NCBI GenBank assembly: GCA_018433775.1
Contig: JAHDQN010000006.1
Location: 1-64,000 of the forward strand
Length of the DNA: 64,000 nt
Source of the DNA: Deltaproteobacteria bacterium
Lineage (GTDB): Bacteria; Desulfobacterota; Desulfomonilia; UBA1062
Direction: 5' to 3'
In this document: one piece after another, positions 38,535 to 47,489 of the stretch
How positions within the stretch are numbered: position 1 is the first letter of the stretch
Layout: each line of letters begins with the position of its first letter
The notes under the pieces: model-generated
Told to the model about the DNA's origin: nothing
Seen by the model: the letters and a program-made list of their open reading frames with translations, nothing else
The model's database searches: none
Position numbers and translations under genes: made by a program

Positions 38535-39203
38535 ATGCAGCACCGGCCTGATACCTCTCATACCCGGCAGTGGCACACCATCAAAATGATTTCAGCCGGT
38601 TCGCTGGCTGAAGGCATTGTAGGCGCAGCCTCGGGAGCCGTCGCCATAATCGGGCTCTTCGGCATCTACCCTGAAGCGCTGCTCGCCTTTGCCACCATCG
38701 GTGCCGGCACGGCATTGCTGCTCGAAGGAGGGTCTGTTGCAGGGAGGATGCCTGTATGGATGCACGAGGCCGGTGAGAGCCGGACCGAGAGCGCCGAGCT
38801 GGGCAGCGGCATGGTGGCCGAGTTTCTGGGTGGATGTGCAGGCGTGGTGCTGGGGGTTCTGTCGCTGCTGGGCGTGAGTCCCCTTACCCTGCTGCCGGCG
38901 GCCGTGATCGTCCTGGGGATTACCCTGCTTCTCGCAAGCGGGGTCACGGCCCGCATGAACACGGCGGAAATCCGCTGCCAGGCTCAGGACGACTATGTCC
39001 GGGAGGTGGGCAGGCAGTCTGTCCATGCCGCAGCCGGGGCGCAGCTGCTTATCGGAACGGGGGCGCTTGTTCTGGGCATCATAGCTCTGGGGGGGGCGCG
39101 TCCCATCACCCTGGGTCTCGCCGCCATGCTCGGTCTCGGTGTATCAGACCTCCTGAACGGCACCGCAATGGCGGCGCGGATTACGAGGCCGTTCAGAAAA
39201 TAG
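38535..39203 (+). CDS. Multi-pass membrane protein of unknown function
   Basis: About 222 residues from the ATG at 38535; a TTG at 38520 with a GAGAG site is an alternative start. Six hydrophobic segments form three pairs that resemble each other: EGIVGAASGAVAIIGLFGI, AEFLGGCAGVVLGVLSLLG and AGAQLLIGTGALVLGIIALG, each followed by a Pro-containing 'P-x-x-L' and a second Gly-rich helix. This suggests an internal threefold repeat. No named domain is recognised. It precedes a CBS-domain gene by 145 bp. Confidence 0.65.
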   Translation: MQHRPDTSHTRQWHTIKMISAGSLAEGIVGAASGAVAIIGLFGIYPEALLAFATIGAGTALLLEGGSVAGRMPVWMHEAGESRTESAELGSGMVAEFLGGCAGVVLGVLSLLGVSPLTLLPAAVIVLGITLLLASGVTARMNTAEIRCQAQDDYVREVGRQSVHAAAGAQLLIGTGALVLGIIALGGARPITLGLAAMLGLGVSDLLNGTAMAARITRPFRK

Positions 39204-39349
39204 GGGAGGATCAAAAGGGGGCGGTCAGCCGGGATACCGGCCGGTATTCAAGGGGTCGCCGCGGACTCGCCCTCCGGAAGAGGGAGGTCCTTTAAAAAAC
39301 CGGCCCTTAAGGCACAGGAAAAAGAATATCACGCGAAAGGAGACGGACC

Positions 39350-39790
39350 ATGCAGATCAGGGAGATAATGACACCAAATCCTGAAATGATACCGATGGAT
39401 GCATCTCTCACGGATGCAGCGGCAAAAATGAAGCATCTCGACGTGGGGATCATGCCGGTGGCGCAGGAAAGCACCTTAGTAGGGGTGGTCACCGACCGGG
39501 ATATTGTTCTCAGGGGAGTCGCGGAGAAACGCGACCTCTCCCACACCCGCGTCAGGGATATCATGAGCAGCGACGTGCTCACCTGCCCCGACAACACCGA
39601 CATGGCAGACGCGGTGAGGAGAATGGAGGAGAAAAAGGTTCGCCGGGTCATTGTCACCGACCCCTCGGGCAAGCCCGTAGGGATCGTATCGCTCGGCGAC
39701 ATTGCCACGCGTACCGGGAAGGAAAAGGAAATCGAGCTGGGAGGGGGGGTGCTCACAAAGGTGTCTGAGCCCAGCAGGCCGGAACGCTGA
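39350..39790 (+). CDS. CBS-pair domain protein
   Basis: A 146-residue protein consisting only of two CBS motifs: IREIMTPNPEMIPMDAS ... VGVVTDRDIVLRGV, then VRDIMSSDVLTCPDNT ... VGIVSLGDIATR. CBS pairs bind adenosyl compounds and often act as energy sensors or stress proteins. A GAAAGGAG site precedes the ATG. It lies between a membrane protein gene and a Spy-like gene; no coupled enzyme is present. Confidence 0.92.
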   Translation: MQIREIMTPNPEMIPMDASLTDAAAKMKHLDVGIMPVAQESTLVGVVTDRDIVLRGVAEKRDLSHTRVRDIMSSDVLTCPDNTDMADAVRRMEEKKVRRVIVTDPSGKPVGIVSLGDIATRTGKEKEIELGGGVLTKVSEPSRPER

Positions 39791-39974
39791 AGGCCGGCTC
39801 TTGGAAGTTGTCCTTAAGGGAGAGAGCCCGCCCCTCTCTTCAGGGTAACCCGGGGTGGAAAGAGGTTTCTCCGGACGGCACCGGGGCTCTCGATCTATTT
39901 TATAAGCGGAAACAGGGTGCAGCGGGATCTAGTCCGGGATATCCCGGCGAATGAAAAGAAACAGGAGGTGAGAG

Positions 39975-40490
39975 ATGAACTTCCCGAAACTGATCACAGG
40001 AACCTGCGTTGCGGCAGTGATCGTCCTCATGACCGCGACGCCCGTGCTTCCCCAGCAGATGCACCATGGAAGGGGTATGGGCCCTATGTACGGTGTGGAG
40101 CAGTACGGCATGATGTTCAGTCAGCTGACGCAGGAGCAGCAGCGCACGGTCAGGAACATCTATCAGGGCTATCAGCAGGCCACGGCCGAGACCATGGAGA
40201 AGCTCTGGGCCCAGGAGCTCCAGCTCCAGGCGGCCCTGGCGGCCGACAAGATCGACGAGTCAAGGGTGAATTCACTGGTGGACGCCATCAACGACCTGCG
40301 CTCCAATCTCTACCGGGAGCAGGTGAACATGTACATGCAGCTTGCAGAAGCGGACCTCATGTACCCCGTGATGAGGAGCCTCGGCGGGATGGGGCGCGGC
40401 GGCATGGGCATGGGCATGACAGGTTCCTGCCCGATGATGGGCTCGGGCATGATGGGCCCCTGGATGATGGGGCCGGGCCCCGCAGACTGA
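39975..40490 (+). CDS. Spy/ZraP-like periplasmic protein with Met-rich tail
   Basis: A 171-residue exported protein (signal MNFPKLITGTCVAAVIVLM ... QQ). The core is LTXXQ-type helical: SQLTQEQQRTVRNIYQGY, then LQAALAADKIDESRVNSLV, characteristic of the Spy/CpxP/ZraP family of periplasmic chaperones and metal sensors. The last 40 residues are extremely Met/Gly-rich (GMGRGGMGMGM, CPMMGSGMMGP), and the N-terminal part has QQMHHGRGMGP, both suited to binding Cu(I) or Zn. It is preceded by AGGAGGTGAG. Confidence 0.8.
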   Translation: MNFPKLITGTCVAAVIVLMTATPVLPQQMHHGRGMGPMYGVEQYGMMFSQLTQEQQRTVRNIYQGYQQATAETMEKLWAQELQLQAALAADKIDESRVNSLVDAINDLRSNLYREQVNMYMQLAEADLMYPVMRSLGGMGRGGMGMGMTGSCPMMGSGMMGPWMMGPGPAD

Positions 40491-40505
40491 TCCCGAAGAG
40501 GGGGG

Positions 40506-40524
40506 AGGCTCTCAGAGCTTTTTT
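40506..40524 (+). terminator. Intrinsic terminator after the Spy-like gene
   Basis: AGGCTC-tca-GAGCTT followed directly by four more T. A short stem with a T6 tail, 15 bp after the stop codon. Confidence 0.55.
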
Positions 40525-40673
40525 CGAGCGAGGTGAAGGAGGCGGGCTGCTGCGCGGGATCACGGGTGCCCGCGGGCGTCGGAGCGTTCCTTTGGTTTCC
40601 GGCAGGAAAAGGTTGTCTGATGCGGTCCTCCTGGAGGGCTGCCGGAAGTGCCGTCGGCACAGGATCTGGGTGA

Positions 40674-40814
40674 TATGCATCGGGGGGTAAGACGCACGCC
40701 GGTCCGATCGAAGCTGAGCGCCTGAAGGAACTGCCGCTCAAGAAGCTTCGGGTCCTGCCTCCGGCCGGAATATACCAGAGCGGGGTGTATGTAGACACGC
40801 ATGCACCATTATAA
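40674..40814 (+). pseudogene. Coding-like remnant upstream of ktrB
   Basis: This frame, with no start codon, ends KTHAGPIEAERLKELPLKK then LRVLPPAGIYQSGVYVD and THAPL before a stop at 40814. The composition and third-position GC look like a real protein terminus. The part further upstream (40525-40673) has no matching open frame. It is probably the 3' remnant of a lost gene; the family is not recognised. Confidence 0.25.
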
Positions 40815-40823
40815 GTAAAGCGT

Positions 40824-42257
40824 ATGGGACTGCTCTCTCCCCTCATTTTTCGCAGCGGGCGGAAGCTCTCGGACCAGGGCGGACTGAATCCCTTGAGCTC
40901 TCTGTTCAGACGGTTTCTCCTGTTCAGCCCCGGGCTGTTCTTCGTCGTCAGCTACCTGATCGCCATCGTGCTCGGACCATTGCTGCTCCGGATGCCCATG
41001 TCTACGAGGCCGGGACACATCGAATGGATCGACGCCCTGTTCACCTCCACCTCGGCCTTTTGTGTCACCGGGCTCGCGGTGGTGGACACGGGCACGTACT
41101 TCAGCCTTTTCGGCCAGGTGCTCATCATGCTCATGGTGGAGGTCGGCGGGCTCGGCATCATGACCTTCGCGGCCCTGCTCTTTCTCTCCATCGGATGGTC
41201 CGTCAGCATCCGCCAGCGCTCGTTCATCCAGGAAACTTACACGTCAGAAATAACCAGGGACATCAAACAGCTGGTGGTTTTCATCTTTGCCTTCACCTTT
41301 GTTTCCGAGCTTGCGGGCGCCCTGCTCCTGATGCCCTGCTGGGAAAGTGATCTGACCTTCTCAGGGAGGGTCTTCTATTCCGTCTTCCACTCCATCACCG
41401 CATTCTGCAACGCCGGATTCTCACTGTTTCCGGACAACATGAGCCGGTATCATGCCGATGTCCGGATCAACCTGATCATTACCACACTGATCATCCTGGG
41501 CGGAATCGGATTCCCGGTGGTGCGGGATGTCATCCATTACTTTAGCGGAAGGGGAAATACGAGGCTCACCCTGAACACACGCATCTCCCTTGTCGTGTCC
41601 CTCGCACTGATCATACTCGGCACCCTGCTTTTCTGGGTCCTGGAGCGCGGCTATTCCATGGCCGGTTTGCCGTGGACCGAACAGATCCTGGCCTCGTATT
41701 TCCAGTCCGTCACCACGCGTACTGCGGGCTTCAACACGGTCGATTTCAGTGTTCTGGGCAACGCCACCCTCCTGTTCGTGATGATCTTCATGTTCATCGG
41801 CGCCTCCCCGGGGTCAACCGGAGGCGGTATCAAGACGACGAGCATCGGGGTACTGGCAGTAGTCGTCATGAACAGGATCAGGGGAAGCGAGGCCAACAAC
41901 GTGCTCAGTGCCACGCTTCCCGGAGAGGTGGTATCCCGCGCCATAACGGTCTTCATGTCGGCCGTGGTTTTCATTCTGGTGATCGTGTTTCTGCAAATGA
42001 TCAACCAGCACGGCGCGGTCCCTTCAGAGCAGAGCAGGGGCCCGTTCATGGAATATCTCTTCGAGACGGTCTCCGCCTTCGGCACCGTGGGGCTGTCAAC
42101 GGGGATCACACCCGGGATGGACGCCTACGGGAAGTTTCTCATCATCGCGACCATGCTGGTGGGCAGGGTGGGTATCCTCACCCTGGTGTACATCGTTGTC
42201 TCACGGAGGCGCGCGCCGAGTTACCGGTATGCGGAGGAAAATGTCCTGATAGGCTAG
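40824..42257 (+). CDS. ktrB: KtrB/TrkH-type potassium transporter subunit
   Basis: A 477-residue membrane protein of the SKT superfamily. The four pore-loop filter segments with their Gly are visible: SAFCVTGLAV, TAFCNAGFSL, TTRTAGFNTV and SAFGTVGLSTG. The intramembrane loop of the third repeat is GASPGSTGGGIKTTS. It forms the channel-like dimer for potassium, and possibly sodium-coupled, uptake in the inner membrane. The start has little ribosome-site signal. The stop is 15 bp before the partner gene ktrA. Confidence 0.95.
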   Translation: MGLLSPLIFRSGRKLSDQGGLNPLSSLFRRFLLFSPGLFFVVSYLIAIVLGPLLLRMPMSTRPGHIEWIDALFTSTSAFCVTGLAVVDTGTYFSLFGQVLIMLMVEVGGLGIMTFAALLFLSIGWSVSIRQRSFIQETYTSEITRDIKQLVVFIFAFTFVSELAGALLLMPCWESDLTFSGRVFYSVFHSITAFCNAGFSLFPDNMSRYHADVRINLIITTLIILGGIGFPVVRDVIHYFSGRGNTRLTLNTRISLVVSLALIILGTLLFWVLERGYSMAGLPWTEQILASYFQSVTTRTAGFNTVDFSVLGNATLLFVMIFMFIGASPGSTGGGIKTTSIGVLAVVVMNRIRGSEANNVLSATLPGEVVSRAITVFMSAVVFILVIVFLQMINQHGAVPSEQSRGPFMEYLFETVSAFGTVGLSTGITPGMDAYGKFLIIATMLVGRVGILTLVYIVVSRRRAPSYRYAEENVLIG

Positions 42258-42272
42258 CCCCTGGGAGGTTGT

Positions 42273-42929
42273 ATGGCAAGGACGTTTGCGGTTATCGGCC
42301 TGGGAAACTTCGGTTCCTGGGTGGTGAGAACACTCAACGACCTGAGGCAGAACACCATCGCCATCGACCTCGACAAGGACCGGGTGCAGAAGATCCGGGA
42401 CTACACCCGAAATCCGGTAATCGCGGACGCCACGCAAAAAGAGAACCTCCTGAGCCTCGGGCTCGATACGGTCGCCGCGGTGGTGATCAGCCTGGGGGAC
42501 AACACCAGCGCCGCCACCCTGATCACCCTGTACCTGCAGGAGATGGGCGTGGGCCAGATCATCGTCAAGGCCGTCAATGAGGACCACGGCAAGATACTCC
42601 GGAAGGTGGGCGCCACAGACATCATTTTTCCGGAAAAGGATATGGGCATCAAGGTGGCCAAGAGCCTGGTCATGCCCAATATCCTGGAGTTCATCGAGAT
42701 GTCCGAGGATTATCAGATCGCCGAGATCGCGCCTCCCAGCGATTTCGTGGGAAAGACCCTTGCCCAGCTCGAGCTGCCCCGGAGATACAGCGTCCAGGTC
42801 ATCGCCGTCCGGGAGCTCATACCCGAGCGGTTCACCATCGTCCCCAAGGGGGATTTCACGGTCAAGGACAGCGATATCCTTGTGGTCATCGGCAAGGAGA
42901 GCAACGTCAACCGGATCAGGTCCCGCTGA
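42273..42929 (+). CDS. ktrA: KtrA/TrkA-type RCK regulatory subunit
   Basis: A 218-residue cytoplasmic protein. RCK_N (about 1-135) has the nucleotide motif VIGLGNFGSWVVRTL with the acidic end AIDLDKDRVQ, binding ATP/ADP/NAD. RCK_C (about 140-218) holds PPSDFVGKTLAQLELPRRY and KGDFTVKDSDILVVIGKE. The protein gates KtrB. GGGAGG lies upstream of the ATG, and the pair with ktrB is a clear operon. Confidence 0.95.
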   Translation: MARTFAVIGLGNFGSWVVRTLNDLRQNTIAIDLDKDRVQKIRDYTRNPVIADATQKENLLSLGLDTVAAVVISLGDNTSAATLITLYLQEMGVGQIIVKAVNEDHGKILRKVGATDIIFPEKDMGIKVAKSLVMPNILEFIEMSEDYQIAEIAPPSDFVGKTLAQLELPRRYSVQVIAVRELIPERFTIVPKGDFTVKDSDILVVIGKESNVNRIRSR

Positions 42930-42944
42930 GAATGCAGGGAGGAG

Positions 42945-43247
42945 ATGTTGACAGCACGCCGCTCTCCCCTATCCTTAACTCAGGAGGCGATCGACGATCC
43001 GGAATACCGCGAGAAAGAGGTGCAGAGCATCCCCTGGAAACGGGCTTTAGGGCCCTGGGAGATCGCCAGGCTGGCCATGTACCTGGTTTCGGAGGAGGCC
43101 GATTATGTCACCGGACAGCCCTTCTTCATCGACGGGGGACTGATGATGAACCAGGGCAGGGTGCGTAGATCCTTGGTGTTCCTGCCCCGTGATGCAGGGT
43201 GCATGGAGAGGCGGGGGCATATGTCCAGGATGAGCGTGGGGCCATAG
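42945..43247 (+). pseudogene. 3' fragment of a short-chain dehydrogenase (glucose 1-dehydrogenase-like)
   Basis: From about 42985 the frame reads DDPEYREKEVQSIPWKR, then GPWEIARLAMYLVSEEADYV and TGQPFFIDGGLMMN. This is the last 60 residues of a classical SDR ('P-W/Y-G-R-x-G-x-P-E-E-I-A ... DYVTG-FFVDGG'). The NAD-binding fold and the Tyr-Lys catalytic part are missing. The frame then runs into a non-family tail. It is a decayed gene located between ktrA and a GH15 gene. Confidence 0.75.
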
Positions 43248-43322
43248 CGGTGAATATGATCCGCCATTTTTTTAAGGGCAAGGAAAGACGCCCGGGCATC
43301 CGGGCCGAGCAGGCATGCAGGG

Positions 43323-45137
43323 ATGAGCGCCGTGAAGATTCAGGATTATGCCTTTCTGTCTGACTCCCAGTCGGCCGCCCTGGTGGGCAGAGACGGGTCA
43401 GTGGACTGGTACTGCCTTCCCCGTTTCGATTCGCCGTCGGTCTTCGGACGCATCCTGGACAGCGGCTCGGGACACTGGCATATCCGCCCGGCAGGCGGAT
43501 ACCGTTCGCAATGGGCGTACATCGAGAATTCTCTCGTGATCCGCAACGTATTCCACACCTCAGGCGGCTCGGTCGCTCTCACCGATGCGCTCATGTTCGA
43601 GCCCGGCGCCCGGGGACACGCCATCGGGCGGAGGGTGCCCCACGTCCTGCTGCGCCGCGTGCAGGGGCTTGCGGGCGAGACGGACATGGACATGGAGTTC
43701 CGTCCCCGCATGGAGTACGGGCTGACCGTCCCCCGATACCGGTCCATGGATCACGGGTGGGAGATCGTGGGAGGACCCGTGGAGCTGGAGCTGACCGCAG
43801 TGGTTCCCTCGGGGTTGTCGGGGGAGGGCGTCCGTGCCCGGTTCAGGATCGGCGCCGGGGAGACCGCGGAGTTCAGCCTCGCCTACCGGGCTCCCGGCTG
43901 TGGACCGCCTGACCGGCCCATCGATGTGCCGCTGTCGATCGAGGACACCGTGAAAGCGTGGCATTCCTGGACAGACCTCCACACCGGGTACCAGGGACTC
44001 TACCGGGAAGAGGTGCGCAGGAGCGCCCTGGTGCTCCAGGGGCTCACCTACCAGCCTACCGGGTCGGTGATCGCCGCCGCCACCACATCCCTGCCCGAGA
44101 TTGCGGGCGGGCAGGAAAACTGGGATTACCGGTTCGCCTGGCTGAGGGACTTGAGCCTGGTCATGCGGGCACTGTGGGTCGGGGCGTGCCCGGATGAACC
44201 CGAGCGGTTTTTTGCATGGATCGACCGGACCGGCGGGGCACAGGGGCACCAGGCGGTTCAGATCATGTACGGTGTGGGCGGGGAGCGGGACCTGACCGAG
44301 CACGTGCTGGACCACCTGGCGGGATATCAGGGCAGCCGCCCGGTGCGGGTGGGGAACGATGCCTGGAGGCAGAGACAGCTGGACGTGCTGGGGGAGGTGC
44401 TGGATGCCGCTTTCCTGCTCAAGGAGAAGCTGGGCGACATGAGCGGTTTCACCAGGCAGCTTCTCGTGACCCTTGCCGAGAGGGCCGCTTCCGGATGGCG
44501 GGAGCCTGATTCCGGGATGTGGGAGGCCCGGGACGGAGAGCGCCACTATCTCTCCTCGAAGCTCATGTGCTGGGTGGCGCTGGATCGTGCCGTGAGGCTC
44601 GCTTCCCGGTTGGGTGCGCTGAGCGAGGTGGAGAGATGGGGAGCCGTGCGTGATGAGATCCGGGACACGATCCTCTCCCGCGGATGGAGCGAGCGGTCGC
44701 AGGCGTTCACCGGCGCTTTCGGCTCGGACCACCTGGATGCCTCGGTGCTGCTGATGCCCATCGTGGGCTTTCTGCCCGCCACGGACCACCGGATGAAGGC
44801 GACCATCAACGCCGTGGAACGCGTCCTGGGAAAGGATGGCCTCATCCGCCGCTGGCCGGGGGAACCCAACGGGTTCATCCTCTGCAGCTACTGGATGGTG
44901 GAATGCCTTGCCCTTGCCGGCCTGACCGGGAGTGCTGCGGAGAGGTTCGACCGGGTGAGTGCGTATGCCAGTGATCTGGGCCTTTTCTCCGAGATGGCGG
45001 ACCCCGGTACGGGCGAAATGCTCGGGAACTTTCCCCAGGCGTTCTCCCACATCGGGCTCATCAATGCGGCGTGGCAGGTCACGAGCGCCCTGCCGCCCGG
45101 GGCAAGACCCTCATCGGCGGCTAAGGAGAGGGGATGA
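43323..45137 (+). CDS. GH15 family glucoamylase/trehalase-like glycosidase
   Basis: A 604-residue protein without signal peptide. The first half is the beta-sandwich domain typical of bacterial GH15 (IQDYAFLSDSQSAALVGRDG, WYCLPRFDSPSVFG). The catalytic barrel holds GGQENWDYRFAWLRDLSLVM, SSKLMCWVALDRAV and the second-acid region CSYWMVECLAL; GNFPQAFSHIGLINAAW is the conserved end. The family hydrolyses terminal glucose from alpha-glucans or trehalose. A cytoplasmic role in glycogen or trehalose turnover is likely. The fragment of a glucose dehydrogenase-like SDR just upstream suggests an older operon handling the glucose product. Confidence 0.92.
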   Translation: MSAVKIQDYAFLSDSQSAALVGRDGSVDWYCLPRFDSPSVFGRILDSGSGHWHIRPAGGYRSQWAYIENSLVIRNVFHTSGGSVALTDALMFEPGARGHAIGRRVPHVLLRRVQGLAGETDMDMEFRPRMEYGLTVPRYRSMDHGWEIVGGPVELELTAVVPSGLSGEGVRARFRIGAGETAEFSLAYRAPGCGPPDRPIDVPLSIEDTVKAWHSWTDLHTGYQGLYREEVRRSALVLQGLTYQPTGSVIAAATTSLPEIAGGQENWDYRFAWLRDLSLVMRALWVGACPDEPERFFAWIDRTGGAQGHQAVQIMYGVGGERDLTEHVLDHLAGYQGSRPVRVGNDAWRQRQLDVLGEVLDAAFLLKEKLGDMSGFTRQLLVTLAERAASGWREPDSGMWEARDGERHYLSSKLMCWVALDRAVRLASRLGALSEVERWGAVRDEIRDTILSRGWSERSQAFTGAFGSDHLDASVLLMPIVGFLPATDHRMKATINAVERVLGKDGLIRRWPGEPNGFILCSYWMVECLALAGLTGSAAERFDRVSAYASDLGLFSEMADPGTGEMLGNFPQAFSHIGLINAAWQVTSALPPGARPSSAAKERG

Positions 45138-45456
45138 GCATGCTTCGTCAGGCAGGGCTTGACTTTCGCTTTCAGGTATGGCCCTATGGTTTCCGCTGCA
45201 GAAGAGACCATGCAGCACCTCTGTATGAACACCTTTGACGGCATCGTCGCGCAAGGGGGGCTCCTTCGGGAAAACCCCCGGCATGGACCGGACGGTGCCT
45301 TCCGATTCGATTCAAAAAGGGCATGATTGGCGGGGAAGGGGTCCATCGTGCGTGTACCGCCGGCTCCGGTTCCCCTTTGCGAGCGTGCGGGCAGTGCGTT
45401 CTTTTTCAGAGGAGGCGGGAAGAATCATCTTGAAAGACGGGAGGATACATATCAGC
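45138..45456. other. Intergenic stretch, no supported gene
   Basis: An open frame passes through it into the DUF3108 gene but lacks a start signal and coding-like composition. A TTGACT box is at 45159-45164 without a well-spaced -10. Nothing else was seen. Confidence 0.35.
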
Positions 45457-46359
45457 ATGAGAGGAAAAACGAAACGCCGCCATATCCTGATTTTCTCCGC
45501 CCTGATCGCGATCTTGAGCGGATTTTCGGGCGTGTCCCATGGCGCGGTCGAGCCGGGCGCCGGCAGAAAGGCCAGCCCCCTGCTCGTTGATTCCGAGTTC
45601 CGGCCCCGGCTCGGAACATACCACTACAGCTTCGAGTTCAACGGACTGAACATCGGCACCGGCCAGGTAGTGCTCGGGCAGAAGGGCAACCTCTATGAGA
45701 TTCAATTCAGGGCCAGGACCAATCGCACCATCGACCGGTTCTACAAGGCCCGTTTCAGCGGGGGGAACATCACCCGGTCCGATTCCCTCCTGCCGGTCAG
45801 CACGCGGATCCTGTCGAGGGTGCGCTCCACGAGCAAGGACACCGCCATCCATTTCCGGGATGACGGCACCATAACGTCGGTGCGCACGGAATCCGAGAAG
45901 GGGGAGCCTCTCGAAAACAAGGTGAAGGAGGTCGAGACCTCCGACTTCACCATGGACCCTCTCTCCGTTATCCATCTGATCCGGGGGATAGACTGGAAGC
46001 CGGGGATGGAGCAGCGTGTCCGGATCTTCTCGGGCAAGTCCCGGTACGAGTCGCATTTCATCTGCACCGGAGAAAAGGTCGTGGAGATAGGCGGGCAGAA
46101 GCGCAAGGCATGGGAGATCATTCAGCAGGCGGTCAAGCTCGATGACGAAGGACGGGAGACCGAGGAGGAGAAAAAAGAGCGCGACCTGAAGATCTATCTC
46201 TCCGCAGACCAAGCGCGAGACGTGCTCAAAATCGATTCACGCCGGATCATGGGCCATTTCCTCGTGCAGCTGGAAAGGTTCGAGCCCGCGGCCGGCAGTG
46301 CGCGCCCGGGGGCAGGACATCCGGGTGCGAACGAGACCGCCCGGGGGAACAGATCCTGA
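45457..46359 (+). CDS. DUF3108 exported protein
   Basis: A 300-residue protein from the ATG at 45457, about 10 bases after GGGAGG. The signal peptide ends VSHGAVE. The mature part matches DUF3108: GTYHYSFEFNGLNIGTGQVV near the start, DFTMDPLSVIHLIRGIDW in the middle, and the late strand RDLKIYLSADQARDVLKIDS. These periplasmic beta-rich proteins are thought to have a lipid-binding barrel like LolA. The Arg/Gly-rich end is disordered. Monocistronic. Confidence 0.82.
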   Translation: MRGKTKRRHILIFSALIAILSGFSGVSHGAVEPGAGRKASPLLVDSEFRPRLGTYHYSFEFNGLNIGTGQVVLGQKGNLYEIQFRARTNRTIDRFYKARFSGGNITRSDSLLPVSTRILSRVRSTSKDTAIHFRDDGTITSVRTESEKGEPLENKVKEVETSDFTMDPLSVIHLIRGIDWKPGMEQRVRIFSGKSRYESHFICTGEKVVEIGGQKRKAWEIIQQAVKLDDEGRETEEEKKERDLKIYLSADQARDVLKIDSRRIMGHFLVQLERFEPAAGSARPGAGHPGANETARGNRS

Positions 46360-46383
46360 AAAAAGAGGGGCCTTTCCGGCCCC
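46358..46383 (-). terminator. Intrinsic terminator for the enoyl-CoA hydratase-like gene
   Basis: On the minus strand GGGGCC-GGAAA-GGCCCC is followed directly by TCTTTTTTC. A perfect 6-bp GC stem with a T-run, about 28 bp after the stop of the minus-strand gene; it can also serve the convergent DUF3108 gene. Confidence 0.75.
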
Positions 46384-46411
46384 CAGAGGATGTGCGTTTT
46401 AAGGCAGTCGT

Positions 46412-47131
46412 TTAAAAGAACAGGTTCACCCTTTTCAGGAATTCCTGGAAGCGTTCCCGCTCGATCTTCAGGGCCTCCTGGATGGGGACCTCGTTCTGCT
46501 TCTCGATGAGCGCCTTGATCTCGAGCATGATCCCGAAGTCGACCTCGGCGATGTCCCGGGCGATCTGCTTTGCCCGGGGGATAAGGTCACCGGGAGAAAC
46601 CACCTCGTTGACGAGCCCGTGCTTCAGAGCATCCTGCGCCGAGAGGGGCCTGCAGGTGAACGACAGCTGCTTGGCCATTCTCTGGCCCACTGCCTGCTGG
46701 AGCAGCTGAGTCATTCCCCACCCGGGATGGATCCCGACCTTGGCATGGGAGTCGATGAACCGGGCGTTTTCTGATGCGATGAGAAAATCGCAGTTGAGCG
46801 CGAGCTCGAAACCGCCGGTGATGGCGTTGCCGTTGATCGCGCCGATAATGGGCTTCCTGCATGCGGCGAACACGTCCGGCATATCCCTCCCGTCGCCGCG
46901 GGGGTCCTGCAGGTTTTCCTTGCCCACGACACTCAAGTCCAGTCCTGAGCAGAACGACTTGCCGTTTCCGGTGATGATCGCCGCCTTGATCCCGTCGTTG
47001 CGGGCCGTCTCGTCGATGGCGTCATACAGGCCTGTGAGCAGGTCCCGGCAAATGGCGTTGTGCCTCTCGGGGCGGTTCAGGGTGATCAGTGCCGTCGAAT
47101 CTTCCACCGTGAACAGAACGGTCTTTTCCAT
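46412..47131 (-). CDS. Enoyl-CoA hydratase/isomerase family protein
   Basis: A 239-residue crotonase-fold protein. The CoA-binding strand ITLNRPERHNAIC, the oxyanion loop GNGKSFCSGLDLS, and INGNAITGGFELALNCDFL are present; the last carries the Glu equal to rat Glu144. The second catalytic position (rat Glu164, normally '-PE-') is a His in DSHAKVGIHPGWGMTQLL. With only one catalytic acid the protein may be an isomerase, a hydratase with altered chemistry or another crotonase. The ATG has a GGAAAGGAG site. It is alone on the minus strand with its own terminator. Confidence 0.88.
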   Translation of the reverse strand: MEKTVLFTVEDSTALITLNRPERHNAICRDLLTGLYDAIDETARNDGIKAAIITGNGKSFCSGLDLSVVGKENLQDPRGDGRDMPDVFAACRKPIIGAINGNAITGGFELALNCDFLIASENARFIDSHAKVGIHPGWGMTQLLQQAVGQRMAKQLSFTCRPLSAQDALKHGLVNEVVSPGDLIPRAKQIARDIAEVDFGIMLEIKALIEKQNEVPIQEALKIERERFQEFLKRVNLFF

Positions 47132-47224
47132 GATCGGTCTCCTTTCCTGCCAAAAACAGGAATATATCTGCGTTCCCCGGAGCCTGGATCCATGGGGACG
47201 TGATAACAGCGGTTCGCCTCCCGG

Positions 47225-47489
47225 CTATGAATCCGGTTGAGCCGGGCGTTCCGTGCCGAGCCAGGCGCTGGCCGTCTGGTGATCCGGAAACACCCGGATG
47301 TTGTAAAACCCCCTGTTGAGCAGAACCGTCTCGCCAAAGGCGTTCATGTTTCCCTTAAGCCGTTTTCCCCGGGTCTACGATCGCCACCTTGACCCCTCGC
47401 GGAAAACGGTTCGATCCGAGCCATTTTCCCAGCTCGAACACATGGTGTTCGGTGAGCCCCCCTTGCTGCTGACGGCATCGGGGACCGTT
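47225..47489 (-). pseudogene. Frameshifted SpoIIAA/STAS-like gene remnant
   Basis: The minus strand reads GGLTEHHVFELGKWLG, SNRFPRGVKVAIVDPGK and stops (TAA). In the frame one base away it goes on NMNAFGETVLLNRGFYNIR, VFPDHQTASAWLGTERP and stops at 47225. Joined, they give the latter part of a SpoIIAA-like/STAS-type domain, ending with the family's typical 'R-V-F-x-D-x-x-x-A-x-x-W-L'. The first half of the domain is not found upstream. It is a decayed gene in an otherwise empty 900-bp gap. Confidence 0.6.

Noticed and set aside
43560-45050. 496-codon minus-strand frame opposite GH15
   Set aside because: Shadow of a real glycosidase; His/Pro/Gly-rich low-information translation.
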